64,000 bases of DNA from NCBI RefSeq assembly GCF_008831285.2, contig NC_045141.1, positions 4,233,224 to 4,297,223 on the forward strand. Reading direction: 5' to 3'. The stretch comes from Nymphaea colorata. Lineage: Eukaryota; Streptophyta; Magnoliopsida; Nymphaeales; Nymphaeaceae. The translations under genes and the position numbers were made by a program. The notes below the pieces were generated by a model. That model searched no databases. It saw only the letters and a list, made by a program, of their open reading frames with translations, and was not told where the DNA came from. Numbering within the stretch: position 1 is the first letter of the stretch; each line of letters starts with the position of its first letter. Positions 20,020 through 32,100 of the stretch are shown here, one piece after another.

Positions 20020-21600
20020 ACGCGTTAAATACGTGAAAATAAGTCAGGCGTAGAAACAGCAATACAACGCATCCTTTTTAAAAATGTTAGATATAAAAAA
20101 CAAAAAAAAGCGTGAATTGTATGCGTTTTTTTAATATTTTTATTAACTTCCTATTTATTTTATTTTATATTTTTTAGGATTTTTTAAATGTTTTAAATTA
20201 AAAAAATTATTTCTGAAATATTTTTGAGATATACAACTTTGCCGTGTTATCCTCGAGAATTCTTGTTCACCTCATGCTCTAATAATTTAATCATTTCAGA
20301 TAAATAATAATTTCAGGTAAATATATCATATTACACTGGCATCATGTTCACCTCATGCTCTTATCCAGCATTACCAATCAACTTCTATTTGAAAATATAC
20401 CAGCTATCAAGGTTATGTTAGTGCCGAACTATATTTTGTATGTGACTATGTATCAAATATATTGTTGTTTAGCAGGGGTTTGTGGTTACTCTTCAATTGA
20501 AGCTTGTAATGGATCCAATAAACCAAACATTTTAGCATACTGAAAAAATATTGCTGATATTGGTTTCAACCAAGCATTCTTAAAGACATTTTTGTGCATT
20601 ATGTTCTTTTCTCTAGTCCTTAGTGTTTGTAATCAGTTTCACAAGGCCTATTTTATTTCGTGACAATTGTGCAAGAGATATTTGCTGTTTTGGTTGATAC
20701 ATTTCACAAGCTTGGTTTCAACTGCATGTTTTGGTTCTACATGGGACTAATTTTCTGGATGAACCAATTGTCTGTCTTCTTGTTTCAGTTTCCAATAAAT
20801 TGAACTATTTTATAGTAAGTTTTGTCCTATTATTATTTTCTTCTAAAACTATTTCATGGTGCCTTGATTTGGCTACAAGTACTCATTTTTTTCATCTAAT
20901 CCTCCATTTTTTGTTTGGTTTGTAGGTGATCAAGATCTTAGCTTTCTTCATGATCCATGAATTGGATTGGGAGTTTAGGAACTTATTCTGAGGTGAAGAT
21001 TGCTTTATCTTTCTTTTTTGTTTTCTAATGACAGAAAAATAGGAGCTTTCTGAACAGGCCAAGATTTGCTTGCCCAAAAGGTTGACCATTTACAGTATTG
21101 TATGTATCTACTAGTTGTCTGTGTATAAGTGCAATATATTTCTATTTTATTTATGAAATTTCTCTTACTGTACCAGAGATGATATGTTCTTTCACATACC
21201 CCTTTCCATCATTCTTAACTTTTTGACTGTTTGGATACAAGTATAGCTACACTACATGAATATGAGAGAATTAGAATTGTTTCTGGGAGAATAAGATGCT
21301 AAGCTGCTATATGAGAAATTATAATTGTTTCACCATACTAGTCTCTGGGGTTCAATTTTCTAGATGTGTTTGAACCTGCTATTTTTTTATTTATTTTCTC
21401 TATTTCGACCAGAAATGGCTTGGGGAGCTTTTTCATAAGAAGCAGGCGTGCTCAAATGACAGTTATTTTCTATTATTTTTTTGTTTTTTTTATAATTTTG
21501 AATTGTTTAAACAATATATTTTATAGTACAATTACTTATTTCTATGTTCTCTCTCTCTCGCTCTCTACATATATATATTTATATAATAAAAAATGTAGAA
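20020..21600. other. No gene recognised
   Basis: AT-rich sequence with long T and A runs and a CTCTCTCTCGCTCTC/TATATATATTTATATAATA tract at 21549-21590. No frame resembles a known protein. Confidence 0.6.
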
Positions 21601-21604
21601 TAAT

Positions 21605-22180
21605 TAAATGGCCATGACTTTTTCCATGGCTAATATACAAGGAACTGTGGCTATTGCAAATAACGGTCACAGCCAAAACCATGGCTAGTGGCTAGGTACA
21701 TCATGGCCGGTTGATAAAATTGCCAGTCACAAAAAACGTATTTTTTAAAAGAAAAACAAATGGACATGATAAATAAACCTATATTTTTCTTTTTTGCATT
21801 TTTTCCTTTTTCTTCATTTTTTTAATGTTTTAAACAGTTTTTTTTCATTTTCTAATTTTATTTGTTTCAATATACTTATTTGTTGATGTTTGTGTTTATA
21901 GTTTCTCACTTATTTTATTGTTTCTTAATTTGAGTTGTTTTTAATTTTTAAAAATTTGTTGTATTTTTCTTGTTTTTTCTTCTCCTTTATTTTCAAGCTC
22001 ACCGTATTGTAGGTGAGAAAAAACTCACCGTTTAAAACTCAAGAAATTTTTGTGTGACTATGGTCAAAACCATGACGAAAAGTTAATAGCTACATGGGGT
22101 TTTGCCAAAGTCAGCTTAGTTAATAGCCACAGGAAAGGTCAAGGCGGAAAATACTTTCAGCCATAGTTTGGGGTTTATTT
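21605..22180. mobile_element. Candidate non-autonomous DNA transposon with long degenerate inverted ends
   Basis: The left 110 bp contain CCATGGCTAATATACAAGGA, ACTGTGGCTATTGCAAATAA and AAACCATGGCTAGTGG. The right 150 bp carry the same words inverted: CTTAGTTAATAGCCACAGG, GTCAAAACCATGACG and CAGCCATAGTTTGG. Between them lies a T-rich core. A homologous core plus right flank occurs at 38560-38900. I could not fix the exact ends or a target duplication, so the superfamily is open. Confidence 0.5.
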
Positions 22181-22189
22181 CATGGAAGC

Positions 22190-23480
22190 TCCCTTACCGC
22201 TTCAACAATGACTTTTTGGTTTTGTAATCGGTCTCCTTTTTCTGTAGCTCTTGCTTTCCAGATCTGCTTCATCGTCTCAAACCACTCTATACAAGTCACT
22301 TCACTTATGAGACGTCTAATGAAAGAGGAGGACAAATGAATCTTTGACGTGTCTTACTATTGTCACAAACACTGCAATATTTTCAAGTTATTGTGACAAT
22401 ATCAACAAAAAACTGGTGAAAGAAAAAATGGGAATTTATCCCACATTTGAAATGAATACTATCATACTATGATAAATTTTGTTAGATCTTTATTCCTTTT
22501 TTAAATTAAAACATTCTCTGATACATCTTAAGCTTTGTTTTCATTTTTGTCTGTTTCAGAGTTTCAAGAACTATTTCTGAATATCATTTTTGTATGAAAA
22601 TTAGTGAAAAGTCTATCTTGGACTCCTGAGATTTTTTAGAAAAAGATCCTTTTTAGCTGATTCCAGAGAATATCTGTTGCCCGATGAAAACATGGGAAAT
22701 GGTATTTGTGACAATGATGTTATCTAGTAATTCCAGCTGCAAGTGCTTAATTAGTTTTTTAGTTTTTCATTTCAGAATGGTCACTTATTTCCAGCCGAGT
22801 TTGATGTTGGAATTTTCAAGGCTTGTACAATTCTTTTTCACTTTAAATGTCTTTTTCATATGATTTATTTACTCCTTCACTCATCGGCAAGCATCTAGTT
22901 TCGTTTGTCGACTGTTTCCATGGTTCCTGGCATCGCTGTTGATCCAACATGTGCCCAAACAAGCTCTGAAAGGTCAGATGTCATAATGGTGGACTAAGTT
23001 AATTATATTGTGAATATAAGTTTGTTCCACCATTTTTCCTTTATTTGGCTCTTTTTCCTTGTAATCCCCTATACAAATTTTTAAGCCATTTACTCTACTA
23101 CTTCCCCTCTTCTTTATTGCAAATTCTTCAGCTTGAGCCATTTACATTATTATCCTTATTTTATTAAATTTGTTCACTGTGGTTCATTTATAAAAAAACA
23201 TTCCCCTTGTAGTTATGATGGACAACATGCTCAATTTCACAAATTAATGGATGGTTCCATAAAAGTCTTCTCCCAAAGTGGAGAAGAAACAAATTCAAGA
23301 TCTCCATATTGGTAAAGATAATCAAGGAGTCATCAAAACAAGCAGCAGGGACTTATATTTTGGATGGGGAGATGATAAGAAGTTTTTACAATTTGTCCTC
23401 TTCCCATCTTGTTGATAGAACAACTTGTGCTCCATGGATGTCTTTGTACTTTTGTTGTTCCTCATGCAATTGTAGTGTTA
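22190..23480. other. No gene recognised
   Basis: AT-rich intergenic sequence. Short open frames (for example 23133-23315) show no family resemblance. Confidence 0.55.
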
Positions 23481-23481
23481 A

Positions 23482-23645
23482 GGGGCTATTAGGCACCAGT
23501 AACAAATTGTTACTATCTAGTAAAACAGACTTACAAATTGGGGCAGATTCAAGGAACCATGTAAAGTAATGATGTATGAATCTACCCTAAATTTTACATA
23601 GAATCGCTGGACGGTAACAATCTGTTATTGGTGCCAAGTGGCCCC
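23482..23645. mobile_element. Tourist-like MITE, 164 bp
   Basis: The ends are inverted repeats: GGGGCTATTAGGCACCAGTA at the left, and the reverse complement of the right end is GGGGCCACTTGGCACCAATA. They continue inward with matching GTAACAATTTGTTA-like sequence. A TAA duplication lies on each side (23479-23481 and 23646-23648). A TAA/TTA target duplication with GGGGC/GGCC-type ends fits the PIF/Harbinger (Tourist) group. There is no coding capacity. Confidence 0.88.
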
Positions 23646-23649
23646 TAAA

Positions 23650-25320
23650 GGACTATGATTGAGACATTGGTGGCTTACACCTTTTCAAAGTTGTAAGACT
23701 TTTTGCTAATGGTTGAACTTCTGTTTGAAGTCTAAGCCGATGTAAATCCAAAATGAATCTGTCACTAATGGCCATGGGGCAATCTAGTAACCTTCTTTTT
23801 CCTTTCACTTGATAAGAGGTCTTTTGGAAGGTAGAAGGCTTGCTGATGTAAGTTTGTGTTACCTTATCACTTGATAAAAGTCATCTAGAAGGTCAAATGC
23901 TACTGCTGTAAGTTTGTATCACGAAAACTTTGACAGTAAAAGAATCAAATATTTTCATAAAGCAAACTGGAACAAGAATGTTGTAATAGATAAGTAGTCA
24001 CAACACTTGTGCTGATAAGTAGTTATATCACATTAGCTTGTTGAGATTATCTTATAGGTTTAATTAGATGTGTATTTTGAATAATAACGCTGGTGGCTCT
24101 TATAACAATCAAAAATTAGATTTTCCATAAATCAACCGGCATTGTATATGCATATAGTAAACCAGTACCGAAATGGGATATATATATGTGGTGGGGAAGT
24201 GTTGGATTGAGGTTGAGAGGGAAAGAGAAGCCTTCAACTTTTTATACTATTTTCTTGAGTTTTAACAATATGCAGTTGAAAATGACCATGAGAGTGGCCT
24301 TTTCATTAAATGATTTTTATACAAATCTATAGCATTTCTCATCTGACCATGAGAGTTACGTAAGTTGAGCTTGCCAAGCTTGAACTCAACTCATTTACTT
24401 AACTTTAACCCAAACATGGCTCCTTTATTAGATGAGTTGAGCTTGATCTGAGTTTGACTAAGAAAGGTCAAGAGTGCACCAGAGTTGGCTCGACTCATTG
24501 AACATCCATAATTGTGGTTAGGAATTAAAGCTGGTTTTGCTTCTTGCACCAGCTAACAAGAACTAAGGGGCAAGACTGAGGCGGTGTCCTGCCTATGGAT
24601 TTAATTGAACATTTCTAGTGTCACTGCAACCTCATTTCTCTGAAGAAGATACATCATGCCATAGGTTGTCCAAGAAATGCTGCAATACTTCATGCAGTGA
24701 ACAAATAAGACAATCTAAACTGAATAGGAATGCCTCAAATAACAAACCTGACATGAATTTAGTGAGCAAGTATGGTTAATGACTAAAATACCCTTAGTTA
24801 ACAGTGAAAAAAAACTTTTTGTAAAAGCAAAATGAAAATGAAAAAGTAAAAACTATAAATGACATTTCTTTTTAACAAATGACAAAATGTCCTTCCATCT
24901 TTACTAGGTAACATGTGCACGATGCACACAACTTTCTCTCTCAAGTAACAGTCACCTGGGCAGCGACTTTGGTATTTTTGTCTAAGAAAGAGGCACCAAA
25001 CCCTTTGGTGTTGGACCCATATGGATAGGGGTCCAGATGTTACCTAGTAAAGGTACCAAACCCTTTGGTGCTAGGAATTTTTCCATCAAGCGGGCCAAAT
25101 TAAAATTTTAAATTTTTTTACTAGGGCTGAAATATCATTTTTCAAAATTTTTATATAAATAAGTGAAATTTTTAAAATTTACATGTAAATTATATGTATA
25201 TTTATATTTTTTTTTAGGTTGGGCCAGGGCCCTTGTGAGAGTACCATGGCTCTGCCTTGCATAAGGATGCTCCTATGTTAAGCTTGCTTCGATTAACATG
25301 ATAGCCATGAGAGCTTAATG
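23650..25320. other. No gene recognised; GAGCTTG-type fragment at 24360-24510
   Basis: Mostly unannotatable AT-rich sequence. From 24360 to 24510, words such as GAGTTGAGCTTGATCTGAG and GTTGGCTCGACTCATTGAAC resemble the ends of the hAT family at 8539-9293, so a fragment of that family may be present. Confidence 0.5.
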
Positions 25321-25329
25321 GTTTTTTGT

Positions 25330-25690
25330 AAGCCCATCTGCGATCTGCTCTTTAAATGATGTTTGTCTCGCAACATTAGTGCCTTGAGCAGCTTTGTCCT
25401 AACAAAATGAACATCCACTTCAATGCGCTGTCTTCGATTATGAAAAAGTTTGGAGTAGCTGCTAAATATTTTGCCTTCACAATGTCACACCAAATGGATG
25501 GTGGATTTTTTTTGTTCTTATTACAAGTTCAACTAGAAATATGTCTACCACGTTGCATATTCTGTTATGTGGGCCACTGCATGGCATTCGGCCCGTCCGG
25601 ATTGCCAACATATGAACTCTTGTTCCTGGGTGGTTTGAACTTTGAAGATTAGACAATGAACGGTAGCTTTTAAGAATCTAAATATTCTCT
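25330..25690 (-). pseudogene. Fragment of a second copia element (RNase H region)
   Basis: On the minus strand PSIWCDIVKAKYLAATPNF is followed, one base over, by HNRRQRIEVDVHFVRTKLLK. These match the copia RNase H landmarks P-x-I-W-C-D-N...A-x-Y-L-x-A-N-P-x-F-H and H-I-E-V-D-x-H-F-V-R. An extra T in a T-run causes the shift. No LTRs were found around it. It is not a copy of the element at 2705-8411, which has HIEIDCHYI at this point, so it comes from another copia lineage. Confidence 0.8.
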
Positions 25691-25879
25691 CGACAGTCCC
25701 ATTGAGATTCTACAGATCCTAATAATTGGCTGAACCTTGTAATTACCCCTAAATTTTATGTTTCATATATATCTAGCGTCTTCACAATTATTTTCAACAA
25801 TTTTGGGTCTCAAATACTTCAATTTATTGCAGTTCTGAATTTAATCTAAACTTCCACCACCCTACTCAGTCTATGCTAT

Positions 25880-26155
25880 AATTCATGTCAAATCTAGATC
25901 TAACCCAATCCAAAATCCAAAGTCAAGATCCAAAAACCAAGCTTAGATCCAGATCTGGATCCAAATCCCAACTTTAGATTAAAAAATTGATCCCTAGATC
26001 CCAATTTGGATCTAAAACTGAGCTCTAGATCTAAAACTAAGCCTTAAATCCAAATTCAAAGTTTTAGATCCAAAGTAGAACTTTAGATATAGACCTAAAT
26101 CCAAATCCAAGTACCAGATCCAAAATCCTGCTCTAGATCCAAAACAAAGGTTAAA
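25880..26155. repeat. AGATCCAAA-type periodic tract
   Basis: About 275 bp are built almost wholly from variants of AGATCCAAATCCA and TTTAGATC(C/T)AAA at irregular 11-14-bp steps. A CT run at 26160-26182 follows. It looks like an old minisatellite, or the slipped end of a transposon. Confidence 0.8.
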
Positions 26156-26199
26156 AACTCCTCTCTCTCTCTCTCTCTCTCACACAACACACATTTTTC

Positions 26200-27560
26200 C
26201 TTTAAACTCTCTTGCTCTTCTACTAGTTTTCTCTTTATTCTTTCCTACTTCTTATAAATTTTTATTTCTCTCTCTCTTAATTTTTTCTTAAAATCTCTTG
26301 CTCTTTTACTGGTTTTTCTCTGTCCATATTTTCTCTCTCTTTAAAATCTTTGTATATATCTCTCTATCTAACTGTTTTGATAAAGGTTTTTGAAATACTT
26401 TCGTTTAAAAAGAATTTCCTTCCTTCGCATTATAAAGTTTTAACTTCGTTACCAAGTATTAGACTACATATAGGTTGAAGATGATGTTCTGGTGAATATG
26501 AAATGCATTGAGAATGAGCTTAGCCATAGGATTAGTTATCTGTGGTAAATGTGCTGGGAATGGCCAAGCCTCGTACCAACAGGCCAGTCCCTTTTTTGTT
26601 CTTTTGAAAATAAAAATCATTTTTTAATACACTCCAGAAACAAAACCTAAACAATTTTAGGATGAAAATACCCTATTTGCACATAAGGCTATATCAGGCT
26701 GGGTGAGGGTCACATATTGCAATGCTTCCACAATACTTCAATATAAGCAGCATCCTTGAACTTTGAATTGTTACTGGCAAATAATTTCATGAATGTGGCC
26801 ATGGGCGTGTTCATGGTTTGGCTTCATACATTTTTGCATGCTTGAAAAGATTAAAGATATTACTTTCTATGAGATAACACCAAGCTTCCTCTTAACATTG
26901 GCGGAGGATTCACTTCATAGGAAATAGAATGAAATTTTTCCAAGTTTCACTTTTACTTGTAGGGGGAGGGTCTTCTATTAAACTAATGGGGTCATTTTGG
27001 TCTTTTTGATCATCCTTAGTCCATAACACATGGTCCTTTGTTAGAGGGCCATTACATATAACATGCTCCTATAACACACTGTTGCTCACAGCATATAATT
27101 ATCATCCTCCTCATTCGGCTTTCTTTTGATAAAATTGGACTTCAGTCTAAAACTTACTAGAATTGTTCATTTTCATTCATTCTTCTTGTTCATTTTTTTT
27201 GTAGGTTTGAAAAATTGTGCTAAGGATATAGTACATCAAAATTTTAGAACATTGAAAGGATTTATGTGAACTATGGCTATAGTGGTGTCCTTACTTAGAA
27301 CAAAGCACAAACTACAATAATGGACAATGTTCCAAGCCTCTTTCGCATAACTTGCACTGGAAATGTGAGTTGTTTTACAAGATTAGTCACTCAAATTTCT
27401 TAGGAATAGAACACACAAGCGTATTAAGCATTTCTTTATTAGATCCTATACGCAACTGTAATTGAACAATGCAAGTGAGAGCTCTCAATGAAAGCAATCA
27501 AACTACATTTCCACCTCCAACTATTTCAGCCAATGGCTGGTCGCGCCTTGGAATTAAATC
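26200..27560. other. No gene recognised
   Basis: CT- and AT-rich sequence up to 26400, then unremarkable intergenic DNA. Nothing resembles a coding exon until the kinase C-terminal exon at 27948. Confidence 0.55.
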
Positions 27561-27586
27561 TCATTGTATCTATGGATATGTTTGAA

Positions 27587-27948
27587 TTATCCTTCTATCG
27601 TTCTTGTTTTCTGTCGTATCCTTCTCAGCCCTACAACCACTTCCTTCATGTCCATTTTCTCATTTGGAGACACGCTTGAACATCACAAGCCTATCTCCAT
27701 GAACATCACCAGCAGCTCATTCATAGCAGCTGATCTTTCAGTTGGAGTAGTGTTGCTTTCGTTCAAAACATGGCTGTCAATGACATCCGAAATTGCAACA
27801 GGAAATGCTTCGGCCACCCATTGCCTCAAACTAAATTCCCCATCAAACTGTTCATCAGTAGGCTTTCTTCCTATAAACACCTCAAGGATGAGAATTCCGT
27901 AGCTGTAGACATCGGCTTTGGCTGACACCTTTCTGGCTATCCCAAATT
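27587..27948 (-). other. LRR-RLK pseudogene, exon 2 (kinase C-lobe)
   Basis: The acceptor is ...GAATTAG just before 27948, giving EFGIARKVSAKADVYSYGIL, then GRKPTDEQF and SLRQWVAEAFP. This is the kinase region after the activation loop. The frame stops at 27685-27683 (TGA in place of a residue before C-S-S-V-S-P). Without that stop it would reach 27587. Confidence 0.88.
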
Positions 27949-28158
27949 CTAATTCAACCACTCAACAAAATTAGACATGATTAGCAAGCACAATATAATT
28001 GGCTAATGCTCATCTATGCCACAATTGCATTAATTGGTTTTGGGCAAGAGGCCTGGAAATTAATGGACCTAAGATCAATTGAACCTCCAATCCTGCCTTT
28101 CTCTTGTTGTATTCTCATATATAAATCTAAAAAAGAATACAAGACTATGATTTAGAAC

Positions 28159-28477
28159 TAGACGCGGTTATCGGCCAGGTACCCGATGGGTACCCCGCCC
28201 AATCGGGCCCGGGTCCGAGCCCGCATGATAATGTGTCGGGTCGGCCCGGGTCAGCCCGACGAGGTCCCGATCCATCCCGATAACTTTTAAATATTAATTT
28301 TATTTTATTAATCATATATATTGTTATTTAAAATACATTTTATATTCAAAAGAATTTATTTTATATTTAAAAAATAATTTTTTATGTTACCGGACTGGGC
28401 CTAGGCTCGGATTTTGGACATTAGGCCGGCCTGGACCCGGTTCTTATCAGGCCGGGCTGGCCCAATGCTCAGGTATA
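28159..28477. mobile_element. Non-autonomous hAT-like element (319 bp) in the LRR-RLK intron
   Basis: GC-rich ends (ATCGGGCCCGGGTCCGAGC; GGCCGGGCTGGCCCAATG) enclose an AT-rich core. The same 8 bases TTTAGAAC lie on both sides (28151-28158 and 28478-28485). The outermost bases TAGAC.../...GTATA are weakly inverted. An 8-bp duplication fits hAT. Related GC-ended elements lie near 49150-49375 and 54470-54830. Confidence 0.75.
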
Positions 28478-29112
28478 TTTAGAACTCAAGTCTTATATAT
28501 ATGATATTCAAGTGCTCTTAAAAGAATTCAAACATGTATCCAGATTTTTTTCTCTGGGGCATGTGAAATTTGTTGAGTTTCATTAATTGTATGGTGCAGT
28601 GACTTCACAACATAAAGGCCTAATTAAACTCATTTTTCTTCTAATTCTCCTGTGACATATCTCAAGGCTCTCTTAAATGGCTCAATCGAGTGCATTATTC
28701 AGTAGCCTGGATTGTTAGCCATTCTTAAGCCATTAGGTAGAAAGGTATTTATGATTAGGATTCTTTTATAACTTCAGTTAAAAGAAGAAGATCAATTGAA
28801 GATTCTTGTCTGTTGAGGACATGCAAACAACAGACGTGTACATGAGCACAAAACAATGCAAAAACTAGCATGCAACCCATAATCCATACGAAGAATGAAT
28901 GCATTGTCCATGTAAAATAGTTTAACAGTTTAACAATGACCTTTACATTATTGAGCTAGGAACCACTTGTGCATGTCTTTATGTGTGAACTACCAAATCA
29001 TGATGATTAGATGGATCATGGGTGTTTTCACATCAATTAATATATTTATTGATGTTATATTGCAAACCACAGATGAGTGTAATTAGTTAAACCACATAAG
29101 TCAGGACTAAAT

Positions 29113-29182
29113 TATATGTATATATATATATATATATTCATTGGGCTACCTATATATATATATATATTCAGTGGGCTACCTA
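29113..29182. repeat. TA microsatellite with a duplicated TATATTCA(T/G)TGGGCTACCTA block
   Basis: Two TA runs are each followed by ATTCA(T/G)TGGGCTACCTA. This small tandem duplication is seeded by the simple repeat and lies inside the kinase intron. A GA/GAAA-rich run follows at 29330-29375. Confidence 0.85.
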
Positions 29183-32100
29183 TGTTACTGATGACTCCTT
29201 TTCTTATGGTTGCCAAAACATTGGCTATCATCAATGCATTTTTTTGCGATGTTTTAAACAATACAAAAAAAAAAAAAAAAGCTTAGTCAGCTGATTTCAG
29301 TATAAATAAATAAATGAATGAATATATATAGAGAGAGAGAGAAAGAGAGGGAGAAAGAAAGAAAGAGAGAGTCCACTAGGACTGGCAAACCACCCACTCT
29401 CTCTTTGTCTCTCTTTATCTCACCTCATCACCTCTCTGGCCCCTCCCATGCAATTCTCATCGTCTTTGACTTGTATATGACCGTGAGAGCATTATTGAGG
29501 AGAAAGAGAGTGTGTTCACACATGCACACACCCATATAAGAACTCATAGCCAGGCCTGGTTGACTAAAGAAACGGTTCAGGCAATTATACTCACACTTAT
29601 AGAGACACAAAATTTATAAAAAGATAGAAAAATAAGAGATAGTACGTACCTGGTGCAATGTATCCGGTGGTTCCAAGAGTGGCTGTAAGAGTAGAAGAAT
29701 TCAGACCAATTAAAATTTTTGCAATGCCAAACTCACTGAGGTATGCTGTCATGTTCTCATCTAGAAGCACCATTACTTGGCTTTAGATCACAATGAACTA
29801 TAGTCTCCGAGAAACCATGGTGAAGATATTCTAGAGCATAAGCCACATCAATCATGATGTCCAATCTCTGAAAGAGATTCAAATGATGGCCACCTGAATG
29901 TAGACAGACTTCTAGGCTCCCAAGTTGCATGTATTGGAGAACTAAAGCCTTGAAATCTCTACTAGAGAAAGACGTAATGACTTTAACGAGGTTTCAGTGC
30001 CTGATTTGGCGCATGACAGTGCCCTCGATGTCAAAACTTTTAGATGCTCCCTCAAATGACAAATTAAGGACCTTAACAGCCACTGTCATTCCATCTGCTA
30101 GAATTCCTTTGTACACTGAACCAAAGCTTCCATTCCCAAGAAAATTCGCATTACTGAAGTTGCTTGTTGCATGCAATAGCTCTCTTTGCGAAATCACTGA
30201 AGTGTAATTCCTCGTAATATTTCAATGTCATCAGGATGTTTCAATAATCTCCTCTTTCTATAGCATGAGATACCAATGAATGTGCAAACAATGACCAAAA
30301 GTGCTGAGCCTCCAAGTGTGCAAGCAGCAATGACTCTAGCTGCATTGCTCTTACTTTGCCTCTCTATTTTGTCTAAGCACAATGGGACACGGAATTTGGG
30401 AGCTCCACATAGTGCATAGTTCCCTAGGAATGACTTGACAGGAAGGTTTGCAAACTTTCCACCACTTGGAATCTCTCCTTCCAATAGATTGAAGGATAAG
30501 TCCAAGACCTTGATGTATCGAAGTTTTTCCCATGATTTTGGTATCTCACCCGAAAGCTTGTTGTGGGAAAGGTCAATAGTTTCAACGTTTACCATGTTGT
30601 TCAGGAATGTGACCATCAAATGTGTTATAAGAGAGGTTCAAATGCTCTAGCATTCGGAGCTTTGATAATGATGCAGGCAACTCTCCACTCAACTTGTTTG
30701 CAGAGATATCCATGTTTACCATCATGGCTAAATTTCCGAGATTCAGAGGGAGGTGACCAGTGAAAGAGTTGTCTTGCAAGTATAGCTCCAACAATTCCTT
30801 GAACTCAAAACACCAGACGGTAGTGTTGTTGACCAATTGTTTGAACTTAGATCCAGCGCTTGCAACCTAGTGAGATTAGAGCTTGAAATGGACCCAATTA
30901 GCATGTTGTGTTTAATAGAAAAACATACACGCTGACCAACTGGTAACGTGAGTCTGGAATTGGACCTTCTAATGCATTGCCAAAAAGGCCTAACCCCTGT
31001 AACCTGTTCATTGATCCTATATTTTATGGAATAAGCCCTTTTATTTTGTTGAATCTGAAATCTAAGACAATTAACTTGGTCAAGTTGGCTAAGGTCAATG
31101 GGATTGTACCTTCAATCAGATTAGAGGAAAGGTAAAGTCTCCACAAGGTGGTTGTCAGGTTGTGTGACAGAACAACTTCCTCTAGCAGTTGACAGTTGGT
31201 GAAGGATGTGAGAATGGAGAGCTCATGGTTGCCAGGGACATTGGTCAACATATTGTGATCGAGGTACAAGCACCTGATTTGTGACAGACTACGTAATTCT
31301 AATGGTATCGGACCACTAAATTTATTGTTGTCAGCAGTTAGAACTCTAAGACTTGTTGCAATAGAAAGAGAAGCCGGGAGAGGGCCATCAAAATTGTTTT
31401 CACCCATATAGAGTTGTTGGAGATTGGGCAGGAAAGTGTCAGCATCTTTTGGGAGATGCCCTGTTAGTTGATTGGCTGCAAAACTCAAACCCTGAAGAGC
31501 AGATAGGTTAAACAAGCTCTTAGGCTGTGTACCAGTGAGATTGTTCATTTCCATGTTAAAGCCCATCAAGTGGGTTAGGCTTCCCAACTCATGAGGAAAT
31601 TTCCCCTGTATCTGATTTTGGGCAATACTAAACCACTCCAATTTTGTGAGATTAGCCAAAGCAACTGGAATGGTGCTGGTGAGCCTATTATCACCAATGT
31701 GTAAGCGCTTGAGTTCTAACAAACTGCTTAGAAACTTTGGGATGCTTCCATAGAATTGGTTATATCATGCTGACAGTATTTGGAGACCTCGACAATGGCT
31801 CAGTGTTTGTGAAATCAACCCCTCAAAATTGTTTTTTTCTTATAGAAAGATTTTTTAAGAGAGGGAGACTACTAAACTAAACGAGAAGGTGACCATGGAA
31901 ACTGTGGTTTGAGAGATGAGGAACCTGTAAGAAGGAGAGATTGCTGATGTATGGGGAGATAGTACGTCCAAGTGCCTTTCCGGAGAGGTTCAGAGCAACT
32001 AACCTTTGTGAACCATGACTGCGTGAAACTTCATTCCAGTCACAGAAAGAGATGTTGGAGTTCCAATTTGATAACATGTTATAAGGGTCTTTAGTGACAA

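Larger units (their letters stand above)
27949..29649 (-). other. LRR-RLK kinase intron (about 1.7 kb)
   Basis: The donor is CACCAG|GTACGT at 29650/29649 and the acceptor TTAG at 27949. Joining them gives G-Y-I-A-P-E-F-G, the expected place and phase (within the P-E codon) of the single intron of subfamily XII receptor kinases. The intron holds a hAT element (28159-28477) and TA/GA microsatellites. Confidence 0.85.
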
